Positions 42,369-49,899 are shown, numbered from the stretch's first letter. The stretch is 64,000 nt of DNA from an uncultured bacterium (GCA_948684385.1 CAPQCU010000007.1:24019-88018), one strand, 5' to 3'. Notes: generated by a model not told the origin, from the sequence alone. Numbers and translations: made by a program.

Positions 42369-43883
42369 ATGACCCTCAAGCATAACAAAACTAAAAAGCC
42401 TAAATCTGAAATAATACCTGATGTATCCAAAACAGGGGATGTAATAACTAATGATTTCAATCTCATAGGAGATAAAATTCCCCCTATAAGCACGATAAGA
42501 ACACAATTAAGAAGTGCTAAAAGTCTGATTGATACATCTTATACAATTCCTGTAATAACTGAGTTTGACCGACTTAGAATTGCTCTAAACCTTGATTTAC
42601 ATGGTGAAAGGGTGGAATTCGATGAATGGGGTATGGAAAATGTACCCAACCCAACTGTATCCCCTAAATTTATGAAAGCCGAGGAATTAAGAACAGAACA
42701 ACGAAGAGAAGCTAATTTTGTAAACCCATTTGATGAAGATGATGACAGTGAAAACGATTTATCAGACTTGTGGGATGATAACGATTTTATAGACGATGTA
42801 GCACCTGAGAATGTTGAAAACATAGTTGAAACAAATGAAGAAGATGAAACAGTAGATACTCATGAAAGCGATGTAATCCACGACAGAGCAGTAAAAAAGC
42901 GAATACGATATAGCACTTACAAAACAACAGTAGGCTTGTTTAATATGTTTATTTGCAATGGCTTCTTTGTGGTTGACTTATCAGGCAAATGGATGGCTGA
43001 TGATGGAATACTGGGAAGTCTGCATAGGGATAACATAAGAGAAGCTCTTGAAAGGGTGCTTGACCTTGGTGTAGTTGAGTTTGATATAGAGGAGTTTATA
43101 AACTGTGCTCAGGTATTTGTATGTGATGTCTGCGTTGACATTCCACTAGAGAATAAGACACAAGTATCAAGGTATATAGACGGTGTGAGTTCGTTCTTCC
43201 CTATTGCCACAAACCGTTTTAATATCACGAAGTATGGCAGGCATGGTTTGGCTCTTAAACCAAAAGCTAAGAGCTCAGGCTATTCTTTTGTCATCTACAG
43301 CAAAGGACAGGAATTAGACTATAGTGTTAAAAAAAGAACAAGAGCTACACGATACACTGATATTATAGGCGATACGGGGATTGAGCTTGCAGAACGCACA
43401 TTAAGGCTTGAAGTAAAGCTATTTAAACTAAAAAACATTAGAGATGCTTTAAATGTTATAAGTCCTGAAAAGGGAGTTGTAAAGCTTACAGATGTTTTAA
43501 ACAGTACAGCCCCTGTTATGCTACAGATGTTTGAATTGTTTAGTGGCAATCCTACAGAGCTTCTAGACCGTTTAGAATGGCTTAATAACATTGCTACAGC
43601 CCCTGAGGGATTTACACTCTCTGAAATATTTACAGCTGAGAGATTTGTAGAATTATTAAGAGAAAATAACTTTGACCTTGCTTTAACTAAGAGTCATATC
43701 AGAACAGAATACATAAATGCCAGTGATACTGAGCTTGAATACTTTAACCGTCTTAGTAATTCTAGGCAAAATGTATTGAATTTCTTAGTGTACCGCAAAC
43801 CTAAGTCAATCACCGTCATGCTTGCCCTGCTTGCACGGCTACAGGCTTATTACAGTACTGGCATGGGGGTGGATAATGGATAA
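42369..43883 (+). CDS. Possible replication initiator-like protein of the element
   Basis: This 504-residue protein has a Lys-rich N-terminus and an Asp/Glu-rich linker (about 120-160). A central region, NRFNITKYGRHGLALKPKAK, is followed by GYSFVIYSKGQELDY and RTLRLEVKLFKLKNIRD. The Y-x-K-G-x-E followed by LR-x-E-x-(K/R) order is typical of rolling-circle initiators of filamentous phage and plasmids (gpII/RstA/Rep_trans-like). I cannot place a catalytic tyrosine or HUH motif with certainty, so this is a tentative call. It overlaps the next small gene by 8 bases. AAGGA precedes its start. Confidence 0.5.
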   Translation: MTLKHNKTKKPKSEIIPDVSKTGDVITNDFNLIGDKIPPISTIRTQLRSAKSLIDTSYTIPVITEFDRLRIALNLDLHGERVEFDEWGMENVPNPTVSPKFMKAEELRTEQRREANFVNPFDEDDDSENDLSDLWDDNDFIDDVAPENVENIVETNEEDETVDTHESDVIHDRAVKKRIRYSTYKTTVGLFNMFICNGFFVVDLSGKWMADDGILGSLHRDNIREALERVLDLGVVEFDIEEFINCAQVFVCDVCVDIPLENKTQVSRYIDGVSSFFPIATNRFNITKYGRHGLALKPKAKSSGYSFVIYSKGQELDYSVKKRTRATRYTDIIGDTGIELAERTLRLEVKLFKLKNIRDALNVISPEKGVVKLTDVLNSTAPVMLQMFELFSGNPTELLDRLEWLNNIATAPEGFTLSEIFTAERFVELLRENNFDLALTKSHIRTEYINASDTELEYFNRLSNSRQNVLNFLVYRKPKSITVMLALLARLQAYYSTGMGVDNG

Positions 43884-44034
43884 AAAGCTAAAGATTAAGT
43901 TCATTACCTATGAACTACCCCCTTTAAGTGATGATGACATAGAAGAATTAGAGAAATTCATTGTGCAACTTGCACAACAGGGATTTAAGGATAATATAGT
44001 AAGTGGGAACTTTCCCATGAAAGGAATAAAATGA
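43876..44034 (+). CDS. Small protein preceding the large serine recombinase
   Basis: This 52-residue product (MDKKLKIKFITYELPPLSDD, then IEELEKFIVQLAQQGF) starts inside the end of the preceding gene, with GGGGGTGG as ribosome site, and overlaps the recombinase start in ATGA. It could be a directionality factor or simply a coupling peptide. Small proteins in this position are common in serine-recombinase elements, but there is no motif to prove it. Confidence 0.55.
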   Translation: MDKKLKIKFITYELPPLSDDDIEELEKFIVQLAQQGFKDNIVSGNFPMKGIK

Positions 44035-45743
44035 ATAAACAAACTTGTATTATTTATGCTCGTGTTTCAACAGAAGAACAAAAGAAGAAAGGGCTTAGTG
44101 TCCCTGGGCAAATTAGAGATTGTACGGAATATGCTAAAAGAATGGGGTATAAAGTCATTAACACATTTGCTGATGAGGGTGTGAGTGCAAAAGACCTTAA
44201 TAGAGCAGATTTGCAAAGAATGTTCAAATATATAAAGAATAATGGGAAGAATATTGATGCCATTATCTTTTGGAAATGGGATAGACTCTCTCGTGGTGAA
44301 GATATTGATAATATTACACTGGCACGATTATTTGGTAAGTATGACATTACACCTCTTTCAATATTAGAAAACAATGAAACAACCCCTATTGCTAACTTGA
44401 TGAGAAAAATCACTCAAGCAATGAATAAGTATGAATTAGATATTGACTCAGAACGCACAAGCAATGGTTTAAGAAGAAAAGCAGAAGCAGGACACTTCCC
44501 TGCTAAAGCCCCTATTGGATACCTTAACAAACGAGATGAACATGATACTGGCTACATTGATATTGATGAAGCAATAGCACCTCTTGTTAAGAGGATATTT
44601 AAGTATTATGCCTCCGGCATGTATTCTCTTGACAGTCTAGGGCAAAAGATGTATGCAGAGGGATTTAAAGACAAGTACGGTAAGCCATACAGAGCAAGGA
44701 AGTTTGAAGAAATCCTAAAGAATGTGTTTTATATGGGTGATTTTATGTGGGCTGGCAAACGATATACTGGAAAGCATAAAGCCATTGTTAGTAAAAAGTT
44801 GTTTTATCAGGTGCAAGATAAGTTCAAGAAGACTGACAAGCCTGTAAAAAATGATAAGAACTTCATCTATAACAGGTTTATCACTTGTGCAAAGTGTGGT
44901 TGTTATTTGACGGCTGAAACTAAAAAAGGAGGTCATAATAGTGGTGCATACACATACTACCATTGCACCAACAAGAAGAAAATGCACTTAACTATGAAAG
45001 ATATGAGTATCAGAGAAGAAGCTATCAATGTAGCAGTACAAGACATTATCAATGCTATTGAAATTCCTGATAGTGTTGTAAGACGGTTGAAAGACAGGAT
45101 AATAACAAGCCTTGATGAACTTTATGTGGTAGAAAACAAACTCATTGACTCAAAAACTAAACGCATTAAGGAACTGAACTTGCTTATAAATAAAAGTTAT
45201 GAGGATAAAGTTAAGGGGATACTCTCAGAAGAAGACTATCTCAAATACACTACAGACTGGAAGCAAGAGAGGGATTTACTTGCAATCGACATTAAAGACA
45301 GTGGAGACATTAATCATAGTATTTACAAAAACATTGACTTGATTATTGACTTCTGCAACAGGATACCTAACCTCTTTATAAATGCTGACCTTGACACAAA
45401 AAGGCTTATGTTAAGAATGCTGATAGATGAAATACAATATGAATACACAAACAAAGAGCTAATTGTAAAACTAAAACCAGTATTTGAAGCTCTTAGATTG
45501 ATTAAACTTTATGGAAATCATGAAAATGAAAGTGAAAAGGTTAGAACCCTGAAAAAGCCTTTAAATAGGGAAGTTTTGGAATATCTTAACGAACAAATTG
45601 CCTTAATAGTAAATTCAAAGGTTAGACCCCTCGAAACACGCATTATACCTAACAAAAAAGCACCCGAAGGTGCAAATTTGTTAAATGGGGCGCCTGATGG
45701 GATTCGAACCCATGCATATCGGAACCACAATCCGAGGTCTTAA
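44031..45743 (+). CDS. Large serine recombinase (integrase) reading into attR
   Basis: This 570-residue serine integrase has the catalytic domain with Ser13 in YARVSTEEQ, a recombinase domain (about 160-270, RRKAEAGHFPAKAPIGYLN), a zinc ribbon near 285-320 (CAKCGCYL and YYHCTNKKK) and a coiled-coil segment (about 350-430). It is the likely enzyme for integration. Its last 18 residues (GAPDGIRTHAYRNHNPRS) are antisense tRNA-His, so the natural C-terminus was cut by integration. In the excised circle the frame would continue into 34856-34957. Its partner gene is the 52-residue protein upstream. Confidence 0.93.
   Translation: MNKQTCIIYARVSTEEQKKKGLSVPGQIRDCTEYAKRMGYKVINTFADEGVSAKDLNRADLQRMFKYIKNNGKNIDAIIFWKWDRLSRGEDIDNITLARLFGKYDITPLSILENNETTPIANLMRKITQAMNKYELDIDSERTSNGLRRKAEAGHFPAKAPIGYLNKRDEHDTGYIDIDEAIAPLVKRIFKYYASGMYSLDSLGQKMYAEGFKDKYGKPYRARKFEEILKNVFYMGDFMWAGKRYTGKHKAIVSKKLFYQVQDKFKKTDKPVKNDKNFIYNRFITCAKCGCYLTAETKKGGHNSGAYTYYHCTNKKKMHLTMKDMSIREEAINVAVQDIINAIEIPDSVVRRLKDRIITSLDELYVVENKLIDSKTKRIKELNLLINKSYEDKVKGILSEEDYLKYTTDWKQERDLLAIDIKDSGDINHSIYKNIDLIIDFCNRIPNLFINADLDTKRLMLRMLIDEIQYEYTNKELIVKLKPVFEALRLIKLYGNHENESEKVRTLKKPLNREVLEYLNEQIALIVNSKVRPLETRIIPNKKAPEGANLLNGAPDGIRTHAYRNHNPRS
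45654..45691. repeat. Right attachment site (attR) with tRNA-His terminator
   Basis: This direct repeat of 34818-34855 covers the terminator hairpin of tRNA-His (GCACC-TTCG-GGTGC and six T on the minus strand), the spacer and the last bases of the tRNA including the encoded CCA. Confidence 0.85.
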
Positions 45744-45762
45744 CCGCTTGACGACAGGCGCC
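45686..45762 (-). tRNA. tRNA-His (anticodon GUG)
   Basis: This is a minus-strand cloverleaf with an encoded CCA (45688-45686). The extra 5' G (45762) opposite C73 is the hallmark of tRNA-His. The acceptor is GCGCCTG/CAGGCGC. The anticodon stem TCGGA/TCCGA encloses TTGTGGT (anticodon GTG). The T arm contains GGGTTCGAATCCC. Its 3' end is the integration site of the element. Confidence 0.97.
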
Positions 45763-45805
45763 ATAGTTCCAACAATTTTAGTATACCAAATAAATATTTT
45801 AAAGC

Positions 45806-45840
45806 AATAGGGCGCGCTGCATTTTGCAGCGCGCCCTATT
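45806..45840. terminator. Hairpin after the RpaB-like gene
   Basis: A 16-bp perfect GC-rich stem (45806-45821 with 45825-45840, loop TTT) lies between the convergent ends of the RpaB-like gene and the tRNA-His region. The flanks are AT-rich but there is no long T run. Confidence 0.75.
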
Positions 45841-45851
45841 GTAAAATTTTA

Positions 45852-46643
45852 TTAATTAATTCTCTGGAACATATACCCAATTCCGCGAGCTGTCAAAATC
45901 AACTCAGGATTTGTCGGGTCTGCTTCCAATTTAGAACGCAATCTTGAAATATGAACATCAACTACGCGGGTATCAATTCTATGGTCAGCAGGATAAGACC
46001 AAACATGCTGTAAGATTTCGTTTCTTGAATAAGCCTGACCGGAATTATTAACAAGAAGTTCAAGTAAACTAAACTCCATACCTGTTAAACGAATTCGTTC
46101 ATTCTTTCTGTAAACTTGTCTTCTTGCTGTATCAATCTTAATAGCTCCGGTTGTAATAATATTTTTTCCGCCTTTTGAGCTTGATGCAGCACCTGAAGCA
46201 GAAGAAGATGATGCAGGAATAATAACATCTTTACTAATTGTTCTTCTCAAAACTGCTTTTACACGAGCTTCCAACTCTTTAGGGCTGAAAGGTTTTATAA
46301 CGTAGTCATCAGCACCAAGTTCTAAACCGGTAATTCTTTCTGAAACATCACCTAAAGCTGTCAAAATAATTATCGGAACATCTGAAGTTCTGCGGATTTC
46401 ACGGGTAACACCGTAACCATCCATCTTAGGCATCATTACATCTAATACAACTAAATCTGGATTTGTTTTATTGAAAACTTCTACAGCTTCTTCTCCATCC
46501 TCAGCTGTTACAACATCATAGCCTACCATTTTAAGACGGGTTTCTAAAATTCTTCTGATACTAGCTTCGTCATCAGCTACTAATATCTTTTGACGAGCTT
46601 CGCCTTCGGAACCCATCTCTTGCAATTCTTCATTCTCTGCCAT
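45852..46643 (-). CDS. rpaB: OmpR-type response regulator, RpaB (Ycf27)-like
   Basis: This 263-residue regulator has a receiver domain (acidic pair Asp24-Asp25, phospho-acceptor Asp68 in LVVLDVMMPKMDGYGV, conserved Lys in YVIKPFSPKELEARV) and a winged-helix DNA-binding domain (VRLTGMEFSLLELL-like; RLTGMEFSLLELLVNNSGQ here). The receiver sequence is very close to cyanobacterial RpaB, which controls light-stress and growth genes with the kinase NblS. The kinase is not in the window. A Ser/Ala-rich linker (about 146-165) is longer than usual. AGGTGG precedes the ATG. Confidence 0.88.
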   Translation of the reverse strand: MAENEELQEMGSEGEARQKILVADDEASIRRILETRLKMVGYDVVTAEDGEEAVEVFNKTNPDLVVLDVMMPKMDGYGVTREIRRTSDVPIIILTALGDVSERITGLELGADDYVIKPFSPKELEARVKAVLRRTISKDVIIPASSSSASGAASSSKGGKNIITTGAIKIDTARRQVYRKNERIRLTGMEFSLLELLVNNSGQAYSRNEILQHVWSYPADHRIDTRVVDVHISRLRSKLEADPTNPELILTARGIGYMFQRIN

Positions 46644-46730
46644 GCGACCACCTTTAATCTTGTATTTACAAAAATTTGAAATTCTTAATATTTATACATA
46701 TATCTTAATAGAATTTTACTTTTTTTGCAA

Positions 46731-46768
46731 GGGGTAAATGTATTTTTATTCATTTTAAGAACTACAGG
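46731..46768 (+). repeat. Dispersed repeat upstream of rpaB, tandem copy 1
   Basis: GGGGTAAAT (46731-46739), 21 bases and ACTACAGG (46761-46768). Confidence 0.75.
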
Positions 46769-46784
46769 TTTTGCACAGAGGGGG

Positions 46785-46823
46785 GGGGTAAATGATTTTC
46801 TTATTCATATTTAAAACTACAAG
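46785..46823 (+). repeat. Dispersed repeat upstream of rpaB, tandem copy 2
   Basis: GGGGTAAAT (46785-46793, preceded by a run of G), 22 bases and ACTACAAG (46816-46823), 54 bp after the first copy. The right end forms a small hairpin with the following TTGTAGT. Confidence 0.75.
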
Positions 46824-46905
46824 TTTTTTGTAGTGAAATAAATATTCACTCAGGCAATATAAAAAAATCTTTAAGCCTATTAATATCACAATGGAGGATT
46901 TCAAT

Positions 46906-47529
46906 ATGTATCGTTTTATTATTGCTTTGAGCATTCTTGCATTATCTAATCTATCAGTTTTTGCGGAATCTAAAATAATTCAGGTTGCCCCGCCTGTACA
47001 AAATATTTCGCCTTACCATCACCATAATCATTATCACAATCCGAATTATTATACCCGCACACACACTAATCCGGCGTTTCATAACAGCCGGAGATATCAC
47101 CCGCAATCTCATTTTTCTGATATAAACGCTTTAGAAAAATATTCTATGAATAAAAATTTCGGAAGAGAAAGCGACTTACAACGTCTTCAAAGGCTCGAAA
47201 TGCAAGCTTTCGGAGCAGTGCAAAGCGGAGATATAAGCCAGAGGTACGATAACGTAAGAGAAGCCATTCTCTCCCGCCCTTCTTACAATAATACAAAGAC
47301 TTCACTCCTTAGAAATATAGGAAATTATTTTAGCGGTCAGATGACAGGGTTTACTCCTCCAATCGGAAACGATCCGTTCTTTTCTTCTAACTCAGGATTT
47401 GCAACAACTCCTTATCCGACAACTTACGGCAACCAGTCTTTTAATCAGTACTCAAGCCCGTTCGGAGGAGGTTACAGAGTCAATAATTACGGCACAGGTT
47501 CATCTTCAGGTGTTCGTATTTTAGATTAA
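46906..47529 (+). CDS. Exported His/Asn/Tyr-rich protein
   Basis: This 207-residue protein has a signal peptide (MYRFIIALSILALSNLSVFA-ES). A histidine- and tyrosine-rich stretch follows (about 30-75), then a helical segment RLQRLEMQAFGAVQSGDISQ with the RLE-x-x-x-FG pattern found in many secreted proteins of this lineage and cyanobacteria, and a Gly/Ser/Asn-rich tail. It could bind metal or form surface structures; the function is unknown. The start at 46906 is set by GGAGG eight bases upstream, rather than the ATG at 46891. It converges on a small gene by a 4-base overlap. Confidence 0.75.
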   Translation: MYRFIIALSILALSNLSVFAESKIIQVAPPVQNISPYHHHNHYHNPNYYTRTHTNPAFHNSRRYHPQSHFSDINALEKYSMNKNFGRESDLQRLQRLEMQAFGAVQSGDISQRYDNVREAILSRPSYNNTKTSLLRNIGNYFSGQMTGFTPPIGNDPFFSSNSGFATTPYPTTYGNQSFNQYSSPFGGGYRVNNYGTGSSSGVRILD

Positions 47530-47720
47530 AGCCCGCGTTCCGGAAAAGCAGAGTTCGAAAGCTTTATTTCATAGTACTCGTTTTTATCAATATTCACACC
47601 CATGTTATTAATATTGATTTTAAATTTCTTCTTCTTAGGGGTAGGGGTAAATGCATTCGGACTTTTCTTGGTACTACCACTTGAGCGAAGTTGTGATGCT
47701 TCATTGCCTGACAATAGCAT
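47526..47720 (-). CDS. Small basic protein overlapping panD
   Basis: This 64-residue frame starts 20 bases inside the end of panD with GGAG upstream, so it can be translationally coupled. It has a basic, Ser/Pro-rich front (STKKSPNAFTPTPKKKKF) and a strand-like rear (KININNMGVNIDKNEYYEIK). Part of the front is encoded by a copy of the dispersed repeat in antisense. It may be a real small protein or a frame created by the repeat. Confidence 0.45.
   Translation of the reverse strand: MLLSGNEASQLRSSGSTKKSPNAFTPTPKKKKFKININNMGVNIDKNEYYEIKLSNSAFPERGL
47644..47680 (+). repeat. Dispersed repeat inside the small gene after panD
   Basis: GGGGTAAAT (47644-47652), 20 bases and ACTACCAC (47673-47680), preceded by GGGGTA. 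Only the last base of the right-hand motif deviates. Confidence 0.65.
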
Positions 47721-48054
47721 TATTTTCTCCTACCTGAACAATAGTCGGCTTGTGAGTTCTAATCTCTTCCGGAGTTAAATCTGCATAAGTTACAATAATA
47801 ATTTTATCTCCCGGCTGAGCTTTGCGTGCTGCAGCACCGTTCAGACAAAAACATTTTGAACCGCGTGCTCCTTTTATTGCATAAGTTTGAAATCTTTCGC
47901 CGTTATTTATGTTCAAGATTTCAACTTTTTCCCATTCCATTATGTTTGCAAGTTCCAGAAATTCTTCATCAATGGTAATAGAACCTACATAGTTTAAATT
48001 TGCATCTGTAACTGTTGCTCTGTGTATTTTTGAGTTTAAAAAATGTCTTAACAT
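47701..48054 (-). CDS. panD: Aspartate 1-decarboxylase
   Basis: PanD makes beta-alanine for pantothenate and CoA. The 117-residue proenzyme has the self-cleavage site Gly24-Ser25 in YVGSITID, which yields the pyruvoyl cofactor, and the conserved KIHRATVTDANLNY and NGAAARKAQPGDKIIIVTY. The length is slightly below the E. coli enzyme (126) but complete. AGGT lies before the ATG. No other pantothenate gene is adjacent. Confidence 0.95.
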   Translation of the reverse strand: MLRHFLNSKIHRATVTDANLNYVGSITIDEEFLELANIMEWEKVEILNINNGERFQTYAIKGARGSKCFCLNGAAARKAQPGDKIIIVTYADLTPEEIRTHKPTIVQVGENNAIVRQ

Positions 48055-48152
48055 AACTTACCTCGCAAAAATTATAGTACCACAAAAATATATAAATGGA
48101 GAATGAAGTTTATTTGTTTAAGTTTATAATAATTTTAACAGGAGGTTAAAAC

Positions 48153-48383
48153 ATGTTTGATTTATTTATCTTAGAAAGTTGCCCTTATTGCAAAAAAGTT
48201 ATGGCTTTTCTTGACGAAAACGGAGTAAATTACAATAAAGTCGATATTACAAAAAAAGAAAATGAAGAAGCTTTAATCAAACTAGGAGGGAAAAGACAGG
48301 TTCCGTTTCTTGTAGATTCAGACAGAAATATTCAGATGTATGAGTCCGGTGATATTATTGAGTATTTAAAGACAGTGGTATAA
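48153..48383 (+). CDS. Glutaredoxin-like protein
   Basis: This 76-residue thioredoxin-fold protein has the redox motif Cys10-Pro-Tyr-Cys13, the cis-proline segment KRQVPFLVD and the C-terminal ESGDIIEYL. It may reduce disulfides or act in redox sensing. AGGAGG is placed ideally before the ATG. It is monocistronic and followed by a GC-rich palindromic block. Confidence 0.92.
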   Translation: MFDLFILESCPYCKKVMAFLDENGVNYNKVDITKKENEEALIKLGGKRQVPFLVDSDRNIQMYESGDIIEYLKTVV

Positions 48384-48604
48384 ACCAGCCGCCCGTATCA
48401 TTTACCCCTGGCTACGTGCGTAGCACCCGCCTGTGCAATCAGAGATTGCTACGGCGGCATCGTAGACGCTCGCCCTGCTTGCATTTGCCTACGCAAACGC
48501 AACACCGGCTCGCTCCGGCTAACGCGCACAAGGCAAACCCTCGAAGCGCAACACTTCGAGGGTCATTGAAAGGACCTTATTATCTCTATTATTTATTTTC
48601 TGAA
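48384..48604. repeat. GC-rich palindromic block between glutaredoxin and flagellin genes
   Basis: About 170 of these 220 bases are much richer in G and C than the surroundings and consist of successive short hairpins (GCTACG-TG-CGTAGC, TTTGC-CTAC-GCAAA, and others). A degenerate GGGGTAAAT repeat end (48408-48400, minus) opens it, and TACGTGCGTAGCACC (48413-48427) recurs inverted at 59318-59332. No gene is credible here. Confidence 0.6.
48538..48562 (-). terminator. Flagellin terminator hairpin
   Basis: A 9-bp stem CCCTCGAAG/CTTCGAGGG with a 7-base loop lies about 45 bases past the flagellin stop on the minus strand, followed by TTT. Confidence 0.65.
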
Positions 48605-49726
48605 TTATAGTAAGTTCAAAGCAATTTGCGGCTGCTGGTTGGCTGTTGCCAGTAGTGACGCAGTTGCCTGCTGTAAGATTTGGTATCTTATATAATTTGA
48701 AGATTCGGTCGCTGCGTCAGCATCCTTAATTGTTGATACAGCTTCTGTCAAGTTTTCTTTCTGAACATCCGTTGCATCAATTGCAGCTTCTAATCTGTTC
48801 ATATAAGCACCGATTTTTGTACATCTTAGTGAAATATTGTCAATTGCTTCGTCAACAAATGTAATAAATTCACGAGCAGAACTGTCATTTCTGTAGATTG
48901 CATTACACATATTTGTAATTGAAACAGTTTTAGCGTTGCCTGCACCCGGTTTTGAATCTACAATCTGACCTTCTTTTACAGTGCCGTTTTCAGCCAGAGC
49001 TGCAGTCAATGCTGATTGATAAGAGCCGGGAAGATAAACATAATCACCTTTTCCGTCTGTTTTAGGTTTGCCGTCTTTATCAACCACTCTTGCTCTGTAT
49101 TCATACTTAGTTTCATCAGCATCATAAGTTAAATCTAAGTTACCCGGTCTTGATTTAGTAATAGCATCGTCATTAGCCTTAAAACCGAAAATAATTGTTG
49201 ATTTAGCACTGTCAAACAAGAATGCGTCTAATTTAATTACACATCTTTTTTCTGAATAAAGACCTACCTGCAAATTGATATCAGTTTGTCTTGAACCGTC
49301 AAGCAAATATGCATCGTTAAAATCTGTGATTTCGCAAAGACGGTTGATTTCATCCATTCTCTGCTGAACTTCAAGGTTAATAGCATCTAAAGATGATGAA
49401 CCGTAAGTTCCGTTTGCTGCCTGCATGGTCAGGTCTCTGATTCTCTGTAAGTAATCGTTTATGATACGCAAAACGCCTTCCTGGGTTGTTAACATATCTA
49501 AGCCCATCTGTGCGTTGGTTTTGATAATATCATAACCGTTAATTTTAGCTTCCATGCCGGTATAAACTGCATAACCGGCTGCGTCATCCTTGGCAGAATT
49601 TATCTTGAAGCCTGTAGATAATTTCTCCATCGCTGAATTCATACCTTTTGTTGCATTACGCAGGTATTTTTGCGCAGTTAGGGATGACAAATTCGTGTTA
49701 ATTGTAATTGTTGAAGTTGATCCCAT
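48605..49726 (-). CDS. fliC: Flagellin
   Basis: Flagellin is the filament subunit of the flagellum. The 373-residue protein has the conserved D0/D1 N-terminal region (TINTNLSSLTAQKYLRNATK, MEKLSTGFKINSAKDDAAGY) and the C-terminal D1/D0 (YMNRLEAAIDATDVQKENL, ILQQATASLLATANQQPQIA), joined by a short central domain (about 150-270), so filaments should be slim. AAGGA lies before the start. A sigma-28-like promoter (49771-49797) fits control by the FliA-type factor encoded at 5886. It is monocistronic with its own terminator. Confidence 0.95.
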   Translation of the reverse strand: MGSTSTITINTNLSSLTAQKYLRNATKGMNSAMEKLSTGFKINSAKDDAAGYAVYTGMEAKINGYDIIKTNAQMGLDMLTTQEGVLRIINDYLQRIRDLTMQAANGTYGSSSLDAINLEVQQRMDEINRLCEITDFNDAYLLDGSRQTDINLQVGLYSEKRCVIKLDAFLFDSAKSTIIFGFKANDDAITKSRPGNLDLTYDADETKYEYRARVVDKDGKPKTDGKGDYVYLPGSYQSALTAALAENGTVKEGQIVDSKPGAGNAKTVSITNMCNAIYRNDSSAREFITFVDEAIDNISLRCTKIGAYMNRLEAAIDATDVQKENLTEAVSTIKDADAATESSNYIRYQILQQATASLLATANQQPQIALNLL

Positions 49727-49770
49727 AATAATTTCCTTTCAATAAATTATTTTTTTGCCTTTCTCCATGT

Positions 49771-49797
49771 ACTACGGCACAAAATTTCAGAACTTTA
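49771..49797 (-). promoter_or_regulatory. Sigma-28-like promoter of flagellin
   Basis: On the minus strand, TAAAGTTC (49797-49790), 11 bases and GCCGTAGT (49778-49771) match the flagellar consensus TAAAGTTT-N11-GCCGATAA at 7 of 8 and 4 to 5 of 8 positions, with exact spacing, about 45 bases from the ATG. Confidence 0.7.
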
Positions 49798-49899
49798 CAA
49801 CTTTAGTTTGAGAATACTCCATTTGGAGGAGAGGGGCAAATGAAATACTGGAATAACAGGCATTTGCGAGAATAGTAACTTACATATTTTACCCCTCAT

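Larger units (their letters stand above)
34818..45691. mobile_element. Integrative element (10.9 kb) at the 3' end of tRNA-His
   Basis: A 38-bp direct repeat (34818-34855 and 45654-45691, three mismatches) bounds a block whose gene content differs from both flanks: a restriction-modification protein, an Mrr-like nuclease, a small serine resolvase, a DUF6471-like regulator, a possible replication protein and a large serine recombinase next to the tRNA. The repeat covers the last bases of tRNA-His and its terminator. No tyrosine integrase, conjugation or capsid gene is seen, so it is either mobilisable, satellite-like or a small plasmid-type element. The dispersed repeat common in the rest of the window is absent here. 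Confidence 0.85.

Noticed and set aside
48416..48610. 64-codon frame on the plus strand with many Arg and His
   Set aside because: It is read from GC-rich hairpins, has no ribosome site and no protein-like composition.
49833..49860. GGGGCAAAT copy upstream of rubrerythrin as a full repeat
   Set aside because: The left motif has one change and the right motif is not at the required distance.
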